Assembly: GCA_021202925.1 (NCBI GenBank)
Contig: JAJQCD010000016.1
Span: 1 to 52,813 of the forward strand
DNA from: Clostridiales bacterium
GTDB taxonomy: Bacteria; Bacillota; Clostridia; Lachnospirales; Lachnospiraceae
Reading direction: 5' to 3'
Length of the DNA: 52,813 nucleotides
Under the pieces are notes generated by a model, which was given only the letters and a program-made list of their open reading frames with translations, made no database searches and was not told where the DNA came from. Shown piece by piece: positions 15,620 to 23,990 of the stretch. Each line of letters opens with the position of its first letter. The stretch's first letter is position 1. Both the position numbers and the translations under genes were made by a program.

Positions 15620-17359
15620 ATGTACACACAGACCACTCACGAACCCCACCAGGCAGAGACCGGAACATTCCAGAAGAACCTGCAGCAGTCAGCCATGAAG
15701 AAAATTATGCTGGCCGTCTTGCTGAGCTGCGTTTTGTTTCTGGCGGGACAGTCTGTCCTGACGCTTGCCCGCAACGAACAACAGGCCGTCTCTCATATGG
15801 AGCTGCTGGAGGACGTCCTGCGACAGCTGGATGAACAAGAACGGGTCTTCCTTCTGGAACAGGAATCGGAACGCATGGTTTTACAGATTCTTACCAACGA
15901 CATGGCTGCCGTGGAAGACACCGACGCGGTAGACCGCTTCAAAAATCATTTCCGTCGCTTTCAGGAAAACTGCGAGGTGCATTCTTCGGTTCTGATCGCG
16001 GACAACGCCGGGCAGATCGTTTATACTTCCCTGGGTGAAAATCAGCTGACCTCTTATCTGATCAACTACAACAATGCGGTCTGCTATAACGCAAAGAATT
16101 CCGGTACCGACGACATTTACCGTGCAGTTTATTACGATGTGGGAAATTACGCCGACACCATGTATGTAAAACCCATCCTCGACGATAACGCAATCCTGGG
16201 CTATATCACCCTGTTTCTCTCCGGAAGCGAATGGAACTTCTATCTCTGGGAGAGCAACTTTGACGGCGTCATCACCGACCAGCGGCAGAACGTCATGTAC
16301 ACCAGCCGCCCGTCCCTGATTGAGACCGGGAATAAGTTTTATGGAATCAGCCATGGGATTCTGACGGATGAAGACGAACGATACTGGGTCGTCTCCAGGG
16401 AACTTCCGTCCCTGTCCGCAAAGATTTATTCCCTGGTCTATTATCCAAAGAGCGGAACCGTCGCACTTGGCCTGCTGATTCTGATTATTATGGGCATCAT
16501 CTGGTATTTCACAGCACGCTGGATGGCCAAATCCATGGCGGAAAACAATGCCGCCGCGATCGGCAGGCTGGTGCGGGAAATCCGCGTCATCCGCAAAGAA
16601 GACCCCACCCACCGGATCTTCCTGGAGACCGATGATGAGTTCAGTGAAGTGGCCTATCAGGTCAATCATATGCTGGATCATATCCAGTCCCTGAACGACC
16701 GCAACACCGAGCTGATTCGTCTGAACAGCCGCATCGAGATGGAACAGCTGACTGCACAGATGAATCCACATTTTCTGTACAATACCCTGGAAATTATCCG
16801 CAATCTGGCGATCTTCGATGCCGAAAAAGCCGGCGAACTGATCACGCAGCTCACCGATCTGCTCCGCTACAGCGCCAGTTCCTCTAAGGGCGAGGTCACC
16901 CTCAAAGAGGACATGAGTTACATTGCCCGGTATCTGGACATTCAGAACTGCCGCTTCGGGAAGCGGTTTCAATGTCACATACAGATCGACCCCTGTTGTG
17001 AAACATGCGTGGTTCCCAGGCTGACATTACAGCCGCTGATCGAAAACAGCATCAAATACGGCTTCCGCAAAAATATGTATCTGAAAATAGAGATTACCGC
17101 TGTCATGGAAGGTCGCATGCTGGTCATCCTTGTCCGGGACGACGGGCCAGGCATGGAGGAAGCGGAAGCAGAAGCGCTCCGCCAATTCCTGGATGCCCAT
17201 GACACGGGCTCCGCTTCCATCGGCCTTCGCAATCTGTCCCGCCGACTGCACCTTCGATATGGCAGCGAAAGCGGTCTCCAGATCCGCAACCGGGAAAACG
17301 GTGGTTTTGAAGTTGAGGTTCACATTGAACAGGAAGGAGCACAGACATGTACCGGGTAA
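15620..17359 (+). CDS. YesM-family sensor histidine kinase
   Basis: 579 residues. Membrane segments at about 25-47 and 277-298 flank a 230-residue extracellular sensor region. A HAMP-like linker follows, then the His_kinase domain with QMNPHFLYNTLEIIRNL near residue 380, where the His is the phosphorylation site, and an HATPase with ENSIKYGF and RDDGPGMEEAE. It pairs with the AraC-type regulator that overlaps its 3' end by 13 bp. The AAAAAGGAG at 15595-15603 is 16 nt from ATG 15620, longer than usual, so the start may differ slightly. The sensor probably responds to the solute handled by the ABC importer downstream. Confidence 0.92.
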   Translation: MYTQTTHEPHQAETGTFQKNLQQSAMKKIMLAVLLSCVLFLAGQSVLTLARNEQQAVSHMELLEDVLRQLDEQERVFLLEQESERMVLQILTNDMAAVEDTDAVDRFKNHFRRFQENCEVHSSVLIADNAGQIVYTSLGENQLTSYLINYNNAVCYNAKNSGTDDIYRAVYYDVGNYADTMYVKPILDDNAILGYITLFLSGSEWNFYLWESNFDGVITDQRQNVMYTSRPSLIETGNKFYGISHGILTDEDERYWVVSRELPSLSAKIYSLVYYPKSGTVALGLLILIIMGIIWYFTARWMAKSMAENNAAAIGRLVREIRVIRKEDPTHRIFLETDDEFSEVAYQVNHMLDHIQSLNDRNTELIRLNSRIEMEQLTAQMNPHFLYNTLEIIRNLAIFDAEKAGELITQLTDLLRYSASSSKGEVTLKEDMSYIARYLDIQNCRFGKRFQCHIQIDPCCETCVVPRLTLQPLIENSIKYGFRKNMYLKIEITAVMEGRMLVILVRDDGPGMEEAEAEALRQFLDAHDTGSASIGLRNLSRRLHLRYGSESGLQIRNRENGGFEVEVHIEQEGAQTCTG

Positions 17360-18129
17360 TCATCGCAGAAGATGAAGATATCATCCGCAAGGGACTGGTC
17401 TATCTGCCCTGGGCAGACATGGAATGTACCGTCGTCGGGGAAGCGTGCAATGGCGTTGAGGGCGTCGATCTGATTCGCCGCCTTCACCCGGACATCGTCC
17501 TCGCGGACATCAATATGCCCGTACTGGACGGACTGGACATGATAAAGGAGACTTACAGGGAATGCGTCTATTCTGCAATTATCCTCTCCGGCTATTCCGA
17601 ATTCGAGTATGCCCGCACCGCCATTCAGTATGGCGTGACCGGCTATCTGCTCAAGCCCCTGAAAACGGCTGAGCTTACAAAAGCAGTCGAAGAAGCCAAA
17701 GAACAATGCCAGATCCGGCACAGCTGGCAGGACCGCCTGCGGGAATCCGAGGAATTGAAACAGACCAACCTCCTTCCGGAGAATTACGGAGAAGATAAAG
17801 TCGTCCTCACCATGCTGCAATACATCCGTGAGCATTACAGGGAAAAGCTGACCATGCAGGATGTGACAGCGGAACTGAATTACAGCGAAACCTTTTTAAA
17901 CAAACGCTTCAAAAAACAGATGGGAACCACCTTCAACGAATATCTGAACCGTTTCCGCATCCAGAAAGCCATGGAGCTGCTGAAGGCCGGGGAACGTTCC
18001 ATTTCCGACGTATCCTGGGAATGTGGAATCCGCGATTATAAATATTTCAACGTTGTTTTTCGAAAATACGTCGGCTGTAGCCCAAAGGAATATGCAGCCA
18101 GAGTATCCAAAAAAGGACAGGGGATTTGA
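17347..18129 (+). CDS. YesN-family response regulator (receiver plus AraC DNA-binding domain)
   Basis: 260 residues. The receiver domain spans about 1-120 with acidic EDEDI near 8-12, phospho-acceptor Asp in VLADINMPVLDG near 54 and Lys in LLKPLKTAEL. Two helix-turn-helix units of an AraC domain occupy the last 100 residues (YSETFLNKRFKKQMGTTFNEYLNRFRIQKAMELL; GIRDYKYFNVVFRKYVGCSPKEY). The start follows AGGAAGGAG. Translation is coupled to the kinase gene by overlap. It probably activates the ABC importer genes that follow. Confidence 0.93.
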   Translation: MYRVIIAEDEDIIRKGLVYLPWADMECTVVGEACNGVEGVDLIRRLHPDIVLADINMPVLDGLDMIKETYRECVYSAIILSGYSEFEYARTAIQYGVTGYLLKPLKTAELTKAVEEAKEQCQIRHSWQDRLRESEELKQTNLLPENYGEDKVVLTMLQYIREHYREKLTMQDVTAELNYSETFLNKRFKKQMGTTFNEYLNRFRIQKAMELLKAGERSISDVSWECGIRDYKYFNVVFRKYVGCSPKEYAARVSKKGQGI

Positions 18130-18152
18130 TTTCGATATCCCCTGTCTTTTTT
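18116..18152 (+). terminator. Terminator after the response regulator
   Basis: GACAGGGGAT (18116-18125) pairs with ATCCCCTGTC (18137-18146), followed by TTTTTTG. The stem covers the stop codon of the regulator, so the ABC operon at 18307 is a separate or attenuated unit. Confidence 0.85.
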
Positions 18153-18306
18153 GTCTAATTGTATGTTTTTTCTCGCTATTGCAGCGATTTGTTTGGTATT
18201 TTTGCCATTCGAACGGAATCTTTGGTATCAAACCATCCAAAAACAATATAAAATAGAACCAGTCAGAATCAGCGAATCATACATTTCAACCAAAGGCGGC
18301 GATAAC

Positions 18307-19455
18307 ATGAGTGCAATAACCATTCGAAATGCAGTAAAACGATACGGAACCGTGACGGTCATCCCGGATCTGTCCGTAACCATCGGGGATGGCGAACTGT
18401 TTACCCTGCTCGGGCCCTCCGGATGTGGGAAGACGACCCTGCTGCGCATGATAGCCGGTTTCAATACCATTGAAGGCGGCACCTTTCAGTTTAATGATAA
18501 AATCATCAACGACATGGATCCGGGAAAACGTGGGATCGGTATGGTATTCCAGAATTATGCCATTTTCCCGAACATGACCGTGCGCAAAAATGTCGAATTC
18601 GGCCTGAAATACAAGAACATGCCCAAAGATCAGATGCGCACGGAAGCCGAGCATTTTCTGAAGCTGGTACACGTCGATCAGTATGCGGATCAGATGCCGG
18701 AACGCCTTTCCGGCGGGCAGCAGCAACGTGTGGCGCTGGCCAGGGCGCTTGTTATTCAGCCGGACGTCCTCCTGATGGACGAACCGCTCTCCAATCTGGA
18801 TGCCAAACTGCGCGTGGAGATGCGGACCGTCATCAAAAACATTCAGAAGCATGTCGGCATTACCACCGTTTATGTCACGCACGACCAGGAAGAAGCCATG
18901 GCTATCTCTGACCGCATTGCCGTCATGAAAGAGGGCGTAATTCACCACTGTGGAGAGCCAAAGAATATTTATCAGCGCCCGGCGGACCTGTTTGTAGCGA
19001 CCTTTATCGGAAAGACCAACGTACTGAAAGGTGCCCTCAAACGAGAGGACGGAACTCTGTATCTGGAATTTCCAAACGGCTATCGGGAGCCGATGGAATA
19101 TGTCCGGGAAAGCGAAGCAAGGGACCGCGATGTGATCCTGTCCGTCCGGCCGGAAGAACTGATCGTATCCCTCGCAGATGACCGTCAGCCACGGACAGGG
19201 CTGAAAGCAGTCATTCAGGACAGCGTCTTCCTCGGATCCAACACACACTATTTTGCGGAGCTGGAGACCGGCGAGACGGTGGAAATCATCCAGGAATCCG
19301 AGATTGATTCCATCATCCCACCCGGAAGCCGCGTCAATCTTACCATCAAGGCACAGAAAATCAACCTGTTCGACACAGCCACAGAAAAGAGTCTCATGAA
19401 ACAGGTCGAAAACAACCTGTCTGGTCCCTCACACAGACAGGAGGTGAGCCAATGA
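18307..19455 (+). CDS. ABC transporter ATP-binding protein (FbpC/AfuC/PotA type)
   Basis: 382 residues from ATG 18307, preceded by AAAGGCGG; longer upstream frame has no binding site and overlaps the terminator. Walker A GPSGCGKTT at about 36-44, Q-loop FQNYAIFPNMTV, signature RLSGGQQQRVALARAL at about 132-147, Walker B VLLMDEPLSNLDAKLR at about 155-170, H-loop VTHDQEEAMA. The C-terminal about 110 residues form a TOBE domain (VILSVRPEEL, VFLGSNTHYFAEL). It drives import with the permease and binding protein that follow. Its stop overlaps the permease start by 4 bp. Confidence 0.93.
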   Translation: MSAITIRNAVKRYGTVTVIPDLSVTIGDGELFTLLGPSGCGKTTLLRMIAGFNTIEGGTFQFNDKIINDMDPGKRGIGMVFQNYAIFPNMTVRKNVEFGLKYKNMPKDQMRTEAEHFLKLVHVDQYADQMPERLSGGQQQRVALARALVIQPDVLLMDEPLSNLDAKLRVEMRTVIKNIQKHVGITTVYVTHDQEEAMAISDRIAVMKEGVIHHCGEPKNIYQRPADLFVATFIGKTNVLKGALKREDGTLYLEFPNGYREPMEYVRESEARDRDVILSVRPEELIVSLADDRQPRTGLKAVIQDSVFLGSNTHYFAELETGETVEIIQESEIDSIIPPGSRVNLTIKAQKINLFDTATEKSLMKQVENNLSGPSHRQEVSQ

Positions 19456-21101
19456 GCCATTCCAAAGCACGCTTTGACTTCTGGAACATCTGTTCCCTGA
19501 TCCTGATGGCGGTCTTCCTGATCTTTCTGGTCTATCCGATCGGAGGGTTATTGAAAGAAGCGGTCTTTTCCGAGGGAGTATTCACGCTGGACGCCTTTCA
19601 GGAATTTTTCGGTAAGGCCTATTACTACGAATCGATTTTCCACAGTGTCCGCATCGCCGTCTGCGTCATGGCGGCCAGCCTGATCCTGGGAATTCCCTTC
19701 TCGTATTTCTACTCCTTTTACCGCATCCGGGGACGCAAGGTGCTGTTCGTCCTCTGTCTCCTCTGTACGATGTCCGCTCCGTTCATCGGCGCATATGCCT
19801 GGATTCTTCTGATGGGAAATTCCGGACTGATCACCGTTTTTCTGAAATCCATCGGGCTGAAGGGCTTTTCCATCTATGGATTTGGCGGAATCGTCTTTGT
19901 ACAGACCTTAAAGCTGTTTCCACTTGTCGTCATCTATATGAACGGCGCCTTCCGCGACATTGACAACTCGCTTCTGGAAGCAGCGGAAAGCATGGGCTGC
20001 AAGGGCGTTGAACGCTTCAAACGCGTCATTATGGCGCTGACCATGCCGACCATTCTCGCCGCGGCTCTCCTCGTCTTCATGCGTTCCTTCGCTGATTTCG
20101 GAACGCCGGTACTGATCGGACGCGGTTATACCACCTTCCCGGTGCTGATTTACAACCAGTACCTCGGCGAGAACGGCACCAATTATCATTTTGCGGCGGC
20201 CATCAGCGTGATCGCCGTGCTGGTCACAGCCATTATTTTCATCATCCAGAAGGTTGCGTCCAACCGCTTCAAATTTACCATCAATGCCCTGCACCCGGTA
20301 GAACCGAAAAAACCGGAGGGAATCGGCGGCATCCTGATGCACGCATTCTGCTACCTTCTGGTCGGCATTGCTCTTCTGCCGCAGATTTACATTGTGAACA
20401 TGTCCTTCCGCAACTATACGAACAGCATCCTGAAGCCGGGATACTCTCTGGTGAACTATCAGAAGGCCATGGAGAAAATGCTGGTACGCTCCATCCGCAA
20501 CACCCTGATCGTCAGTGTTGTCACCCTGGCGCTGATCGTTGTCATTGCGGTGCTGATCGCCTACCTGGTCGTCCGCCGCAACAACTGGTTCAACAACATG
20601 ATTGACACCATTTCCATGATGCCTTACATCATGCCCGGCGCCGTCATCGGCATCGCGCTGGTGATCGCGTTTTCCAAAAAGCCGTTTGTCCTGACGGGAT
20701 CCCTCGTGATCATGATCATCGCCCTGGCCATCCGGCGGATGCCCTTTACCAGCCGTTCCGCAACCGCAGCGATGATGAAGGTTCCCATCAGTGTGGAAGA
20801 AGCCGCCCTCAGCCTGGGCGCTCCGAAAGTAACGGCCTTTGTGAAAATCACGGTGCCAATGATGTCCAGTGGCATCATATCCGGTGCGGTTCTGAGCTTT
20901 GTGTCCGTCATCACGGAAATGTCATCCGGCGTCATTCTCTACAACAACCGCACGATCACCCTCACCATCAGCACCTACTCCGCCATTTCCAGCGGTATTT
21001 ACGGCGTAGCCGCGGTATTTGCAACGATCACCATGCTCCTCACCGTGATCTGCCTGGTGATCTATCTGAAATTTACAAAACTGGAAGATGTAAAAATGTG
21101 A
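19452..21101 (+). CDS. ABC transporter permease, two fused permease units (FbpB/AfuB type)
   Basis: 549 residues with about 12 membrane segments. It contains two copies of the binding-protein-dependent permease domain. Their EAA loops are LLEAAESMGCKGVERFKRV (near 175-195) and VEEAALSLGAPKVTAFVKI (near 450-470), each the contact site for one ATPase. Such fused permeases are typical of ferric-iron, sugar-phosphate and 2-aminoethylphosphonate importers. It overlaps the ATPase gene by 4 bp and precedes the binding-protein gene by 42 bp. Confidence 0.93.
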   Translation: MSHSKARFDFWNICSLILMAVFLIFLVYPIGGLLKEAVFSEGVFTLDAFQEFFGKAYYYESIFHSVRIAVCVMAASLILGIPFSYFYSFYRIRGRKVLFVLCLLCTMSAPFIGAYAWILLMGNSGLITVFLKSIGLKGFSIYGFGGIVFVQTLKLFPLVVIYMNGAFRDIDNSLLEAAESMGCKGVERFKRVIMALTMPTILAAALLVFMRSFADFGTPVLIGRGYTTFPVLIYNQYLGENGTNYHFAAAISVIAVLVTAIIFIIQKVASNRFKFTINALHPVEPKKPEGIGGILMHAFCYLLVGIALLPQIYIVNMSFRNYTNSILKPGYSLVNYQKAMEKMLVRSIRNTLIVSVVTLALIVVIAVLIAYLVVRRNNWFNNMIDTISMMPYIMPGAVIGIALVIAFSKKPFVLTGSLVIMIIALAIRRMPFTSRSATAAMMKVPISVEEAALSLGAPKVTAFVKITVPMMSSGIISGAVLSFVSVITEMSSGVILYNNRTITLTISTYSAISSGIYGVAAVFATITMLLTVICLVIYLKFTKLEDVKM

Positions 21102-21143
21102 CATACATTTATATCTATCAAAAAAAGAAAGGGAGAATGTAAC

Positions 21144-22283
21144 ATGAAGAAAAGACAACTGGCAGCCATCATGACAGCGGCAACTGCGGCGATGCTGATC
21201 ACCGCCTGCGGCGGCAGCAGCTCCACAACCACTGAGACAACTGCGGCGGCAACTGCAGCCGCAACGGAAGCCGCACAGGAAGCGGAAGCCGCGGAAGAAA
21301 CCGGCGACACGGGAGAAGACCGTCCCTATTATGTGCGGCCTGCAGACGAGGTGACCGGAAAAATCACGGTCTACACGACCATGGAGGAGACACAGCAGGA
21401 AGTCCTCACCGATATGTGGAAGAAATATTATCCGGACTGTGCGCTGGAGATTCAGGCAGATTCCGTTGGTACCCTCGCAACCAGAATCCGCAGCGACGAG
21501 ACCTGTGACGCAGACGTCGTCATCGGCGGAATGTTCGCGGCAGACGGCGAGACCTACCATGATATTCTGCAGCCTTACACAGCCGCCTGCGACGAGGAGC
21601 AGTTGTATCACGATGAATCCGGATATTATACCTTCTATGATGTTCAGGTCATGTGCCTGGTCGTCAATCCGGAGCTTCGCGACGAACTCGGAATTGAAAT
21701 CAACGGATACGAAGATCTGCTGAATCCAGAACTGCAGGGCAAGATCATCCTGGCCGCGCCGGACTCCACTTCCTCCGGATGGCGTCAGCTGCAGACGATC
21801 CTCGCGGTTATGGGAGATGAATTCGACGATGAAAAGGGCTGGGAATACTGCAGCCAGCTGATTCCGTCCTGCTTCTCCACCACATCCTCGAAGGATGTCT
21901 ACAACCTGGTCAGCAACGGTGAATATGTAGCCGGACTTTCCTATGAGTCCAGCGTGGTCGCACTGATCAACGATGGCGCTCCGATTGAGTGCATCTACAT
22001 GGAAGAGGGCAATACGGCCATGGCCGGCGGCGCAGCGATTGTTCAGGACGCACCGAACCTTCCGGCGGCGGAAGCCATGATGGACCTGCTCTCCTCTGCA
22101 GAATTCCAGGACGCACGCGCAGAAGTATCTGCCGGACGCGGCTCTAATGGCAACTGCAACCTCAGCGGACTGCCGGACGAGAGCACGCTTGGCCTGGTTG
22201 AACTGGATTTTGATTATCTGACCGCACATAAGGACGAGATCATGACCCACTGGAATGAACTCTTCGCTGATCTGAATGGCTGA
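21144..22283 (+). CDS. ABC transporter substrate-binding lipoprotein (AfuA/FbpA-like)
   Basis: 379 residues. The lipoprotein signal ends in ITAC (Cys22), followed by a Gly/Ser/Thr/Ala-Glu linker to about residue 60. The mature part is a type II binding fold: GKITVYTTMEETQQEVLTDMWKKYYPDC, then DADVVIGGM, YTFYDVQVMCLVVNPEL, AAPDSTSSGWRQLQTIL and EGNTAMAGGAAIVQDAPN. This family binds Fe3+, hexose phosphates (AfuA, HptA) or phosphonates. No Tyr pair typical of Fe3+ sites is obvious. The YesM/YesN pair upstream mirrors the HptRSA hexose-phosphate sensing set of Staphylococcus. A phosphorylated sugar or other anion is my preferred guess. Confidence 0.88.
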   Translation: MKKRQLAAIMTAATAAMLITACGGSSSTTTETTAAATAAATEAAQEAEAAEETGDTGEDRPYYVRPADEVTGKITVYTTMEETQQEVLTDMWKKYYPDCALEIQADSVGTLATRIRSDETCDADVVIGGMFAADGETYHDILQPYTAACDEEQLYHDESGYYTFYDVQVMCLVVNPELRDELGIEINGYEDLLNPELQGKIILAAPDSTSSGWRQLQTILAVMGDEFDDEKGWEYCSQLIPSCFSTTSSKDVYNLVSNGEYVAGLSYESSVVALINDGAPIECIYMEEGNTAMAGGAAIVQDAPNLPAAEAMMDLLSSAEFQDARAEVSAGRGSNGNCNLSGLPDESTLGLVELDFDYLTAHKDEIMTHWNELFADLNG

Positions 22284-22313
22284 TAACGAATTTCAGACAT
22301 AACAATCCCCCAC

Positions 22314-22342
22314 AAAAGGACCTGCCGACGGCAGGTCCTTTT
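22314..22342 (+). terminator. Terminator of the ABC importer operon
   Basis: AAAAGGACCTGCC (22314-22326) pairs perfectly with GGCAGGTCCTTTT (22330-22342) around GAC. It is symmetric and can stop both this operon and the convergent uridine kinase transcript. Confidence 0.9.
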
Positions 22343-22353
22343 CTACAATTCCC

Positions 22354-22968
22354 TTATTTCTCTTCCAGCAGATGCGCAATCTTGTACTGCAGCACATCAA
22401 AGGCGACGTTGTTCATGCCACTGTTAATCACGATATCCGCCGTCGCGCGGGTAGGCTCCACATACATATAGTGCATCGGCTTGACGGTCGTCAGATACTG
22501 CTCCACAATGTTATCGATGTCGCGCCCCCGCTCCTTCACATCGCGTACAATCCGCCGCAGAATCCGCTCGTCGGCGTCGGCCTCCACAAATATCTTGATA
22601 TCCAGAAGCGCCCGCAGCCGCGGATCTGCCAGAAGCAGAATTCCTTCGATTACAATCACCCGGCGCGGCTCGACGTGAATCGTCTGCTTTGCGCGCGTAT
22701 GGAGACTGTAATCGTAGGTCGGACAGTCAATCGCCCGCCCTTCCTTTAATGCTTTCACATGCTCGATTAAAAGATCGGTCTCCAGTGCATCCGGATGATC
22801 GTAATTCTTCTTTTTTCGAACCTCAAACGGAATGTCATCCTGACTGCGGTAATAATTGTCATGATACAGCACCGCAATCCGATCCCCAAATTTCTCCTTC
22901 AACCGGTTTGTAAACGTCGATTTCCCCGACCCGGTGCCTCCCGCGATTCCGATAACCGTAATATTCAT
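22354..22968 (-). CDS. udk: Uridine kinase
   Basis: 204 residues from ATG 22968 (MNITVIGIAGGTGSGKSTF), preceded by a GGGGAG site; an in-frame ATG at 22986 has none. Walker A GGTGSGKST near 10-18, then HDNYYRSQDDIPFE, NYDHPDALETDLL and VIVIEGILLLADPRLR, all classical Udk motifs. It phosphorylates uridine or cytidine with ATP or GTP in pyrimidine salvage. The gene follows the ketopantoate-reductase-like gene with about 47 bp between and reads leftwards to a shared terminator. Confidence 0.95.
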   Translation of the reverse strand: MNITVIGIAGGTGSGKSTFTNRLKEKFGDRIAVLYHDNYYRSQDDIPFEVRKKKNYDHPDALETDLLIEHVKALKEGRAIDCPTYDYSLHTRAKQTIHVEPRRVIVIEGILLLADPRLRALLDIKIFVEADADERILRRIVRDVKERGRDIDNIVEQYLTTVKPMHYMYVEPTRATADIVINSGMNNVAFDVLQYKIAHLLEEK

Positions 22969-23015
22969 CCCCTGTGCTCCCCTCATTTGAAATCATGCCT
23001 GTCCGCCGTCTGCCA

Positions 23016-23948
23016 TTACGCCGTCTTCTCCAACAGCCCCCGGTACATTCGCTCCGAAACCGGTACTTCAATACCGAGCCGCCTGGCCTCCCTGACAATA
23101 TATCCGCTGAAGGTCTCAACCTCCGCTTTTTTTCCGGCGCGGATATCCCGCTGCAGGGAGCTGGTTGATCCATCCGCGTATTTTTCATAAAACCTCTTAA
23201 TGATATCCTCCACATTGGACGGAACCAGACGTACGCCCTTTGCGCAGCCAACCTGGTAGGCCTCCCATACCAGTGTCTCGTACTCCTTCGCCTTCACTGG
23301 ATCGCTGCGAAGCTGCCCGACGGTATTGTCATAATAAGAGGTCGCCACATTATAGGCACAGTTGAGGATATACTTCTTCCAGATATCCAGTTCGACATCC
23401 TCGGATACCTTATGCCGAATCTGTGCACCAGTCAGAAGCTCCGACAGTTCCTTGAGAATCTCCTTCTGTCGCTCATCCGCATCCTTGATTCCAATCCGGA
23501 TATCCGCAAAATTTCCCTGCTGCATCGTCGAATAATCCGCGTTGGCAAAGGCCACAATGTAAATCAGCGAATCCACAACCGTCCCCTTCCCGAAGGCGGC
23601 ACGCACCCGCTCGCCCGGATCGACGCCGTTCATCACCGGTATAATCACCGTATGTTCCCCCACGGCTCCGGCAAGCTCTCCACAGGCCTGCTCCAGCGAA
23701 TAATTCTTCACACAGATAAACAGATAATCCTGCTCGGTCAGTTCCGTCGACGAAAGCACCACCTGCTGCGGATGCGCGATAATGTCATCCCGGTAATCGC
23801 TTCGCAGAATCAAACCGTTTTTCCGGATCGCTTCCCCACATGCCCCCCGCGCAACAACCGTCACATGGGGATACACGCTTGCCAGCATGGTCGCCAGATA
23901 CCCGCCGACTCCACCGACTCCGACAACTCCAATTTTCTTATCTTTCAT
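23016..23948 (-). CDS. Ketopantoate reductase family protein (PanE/ApbA-like)
   Basis: 310 residues. The Rossmann motif VVGVGGVGGYLATML opens the protein, KNYSLEQA carries the expected catalytic Lys of loop 2, and the C-terminal ApbA_C domain contains DIWKKYILNCAYNVATSYYD and the late Glu/Ser region. The enzyme reduces 2-dehydropantoate with NADPH in pantothenate synthesis, but many anaerobes carry paralogs acting on other 2-oxo acids. It is not beside other pan genes, so the substrate is open. The start follows AAAAGGAG. Confidence 0.88.
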   Translation of the reverse strand: MKDKKIGVVGVGGVGGYLATMLASVYPHVTVVARGACGEAIRKNGLILRSDYRDDIIAHPQQVVLSSTELTEQDYLFICVKNYSLEQACGELAGAVGEHTVIIPVMNGVDPGERVRAAFGKGTVVDSLIYIVAFANADYSTMQQGNFADIRIGIKDADERQKEILKELSELLTGAQIRHKVSEDVELDIWKKYILNCAYNVATSYYDNTVGQLRSDPVKAKEYETLVWEAYQVGCAKGVRLVPSNVEDIIKRFYEKYADGSTSSLQRDIRAGKKAEVETFSGYIVREARRLGIEVPVSERMYRGLLEKTA

Positions 23949-23990
23949 GATCGTTCTCCTTTTTCACTCATGCTCTTGTTTGTTCCTCCG

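Noticed and set aside
18307-22283. Ferric-iron importer
   Set aside because: The fold allows it, but the neighbouring YesM/YesN pair and the lack of an obvious Tyr-pair iron site make a phosphorylated or anionic solute more likely. Kept only as an alternative.
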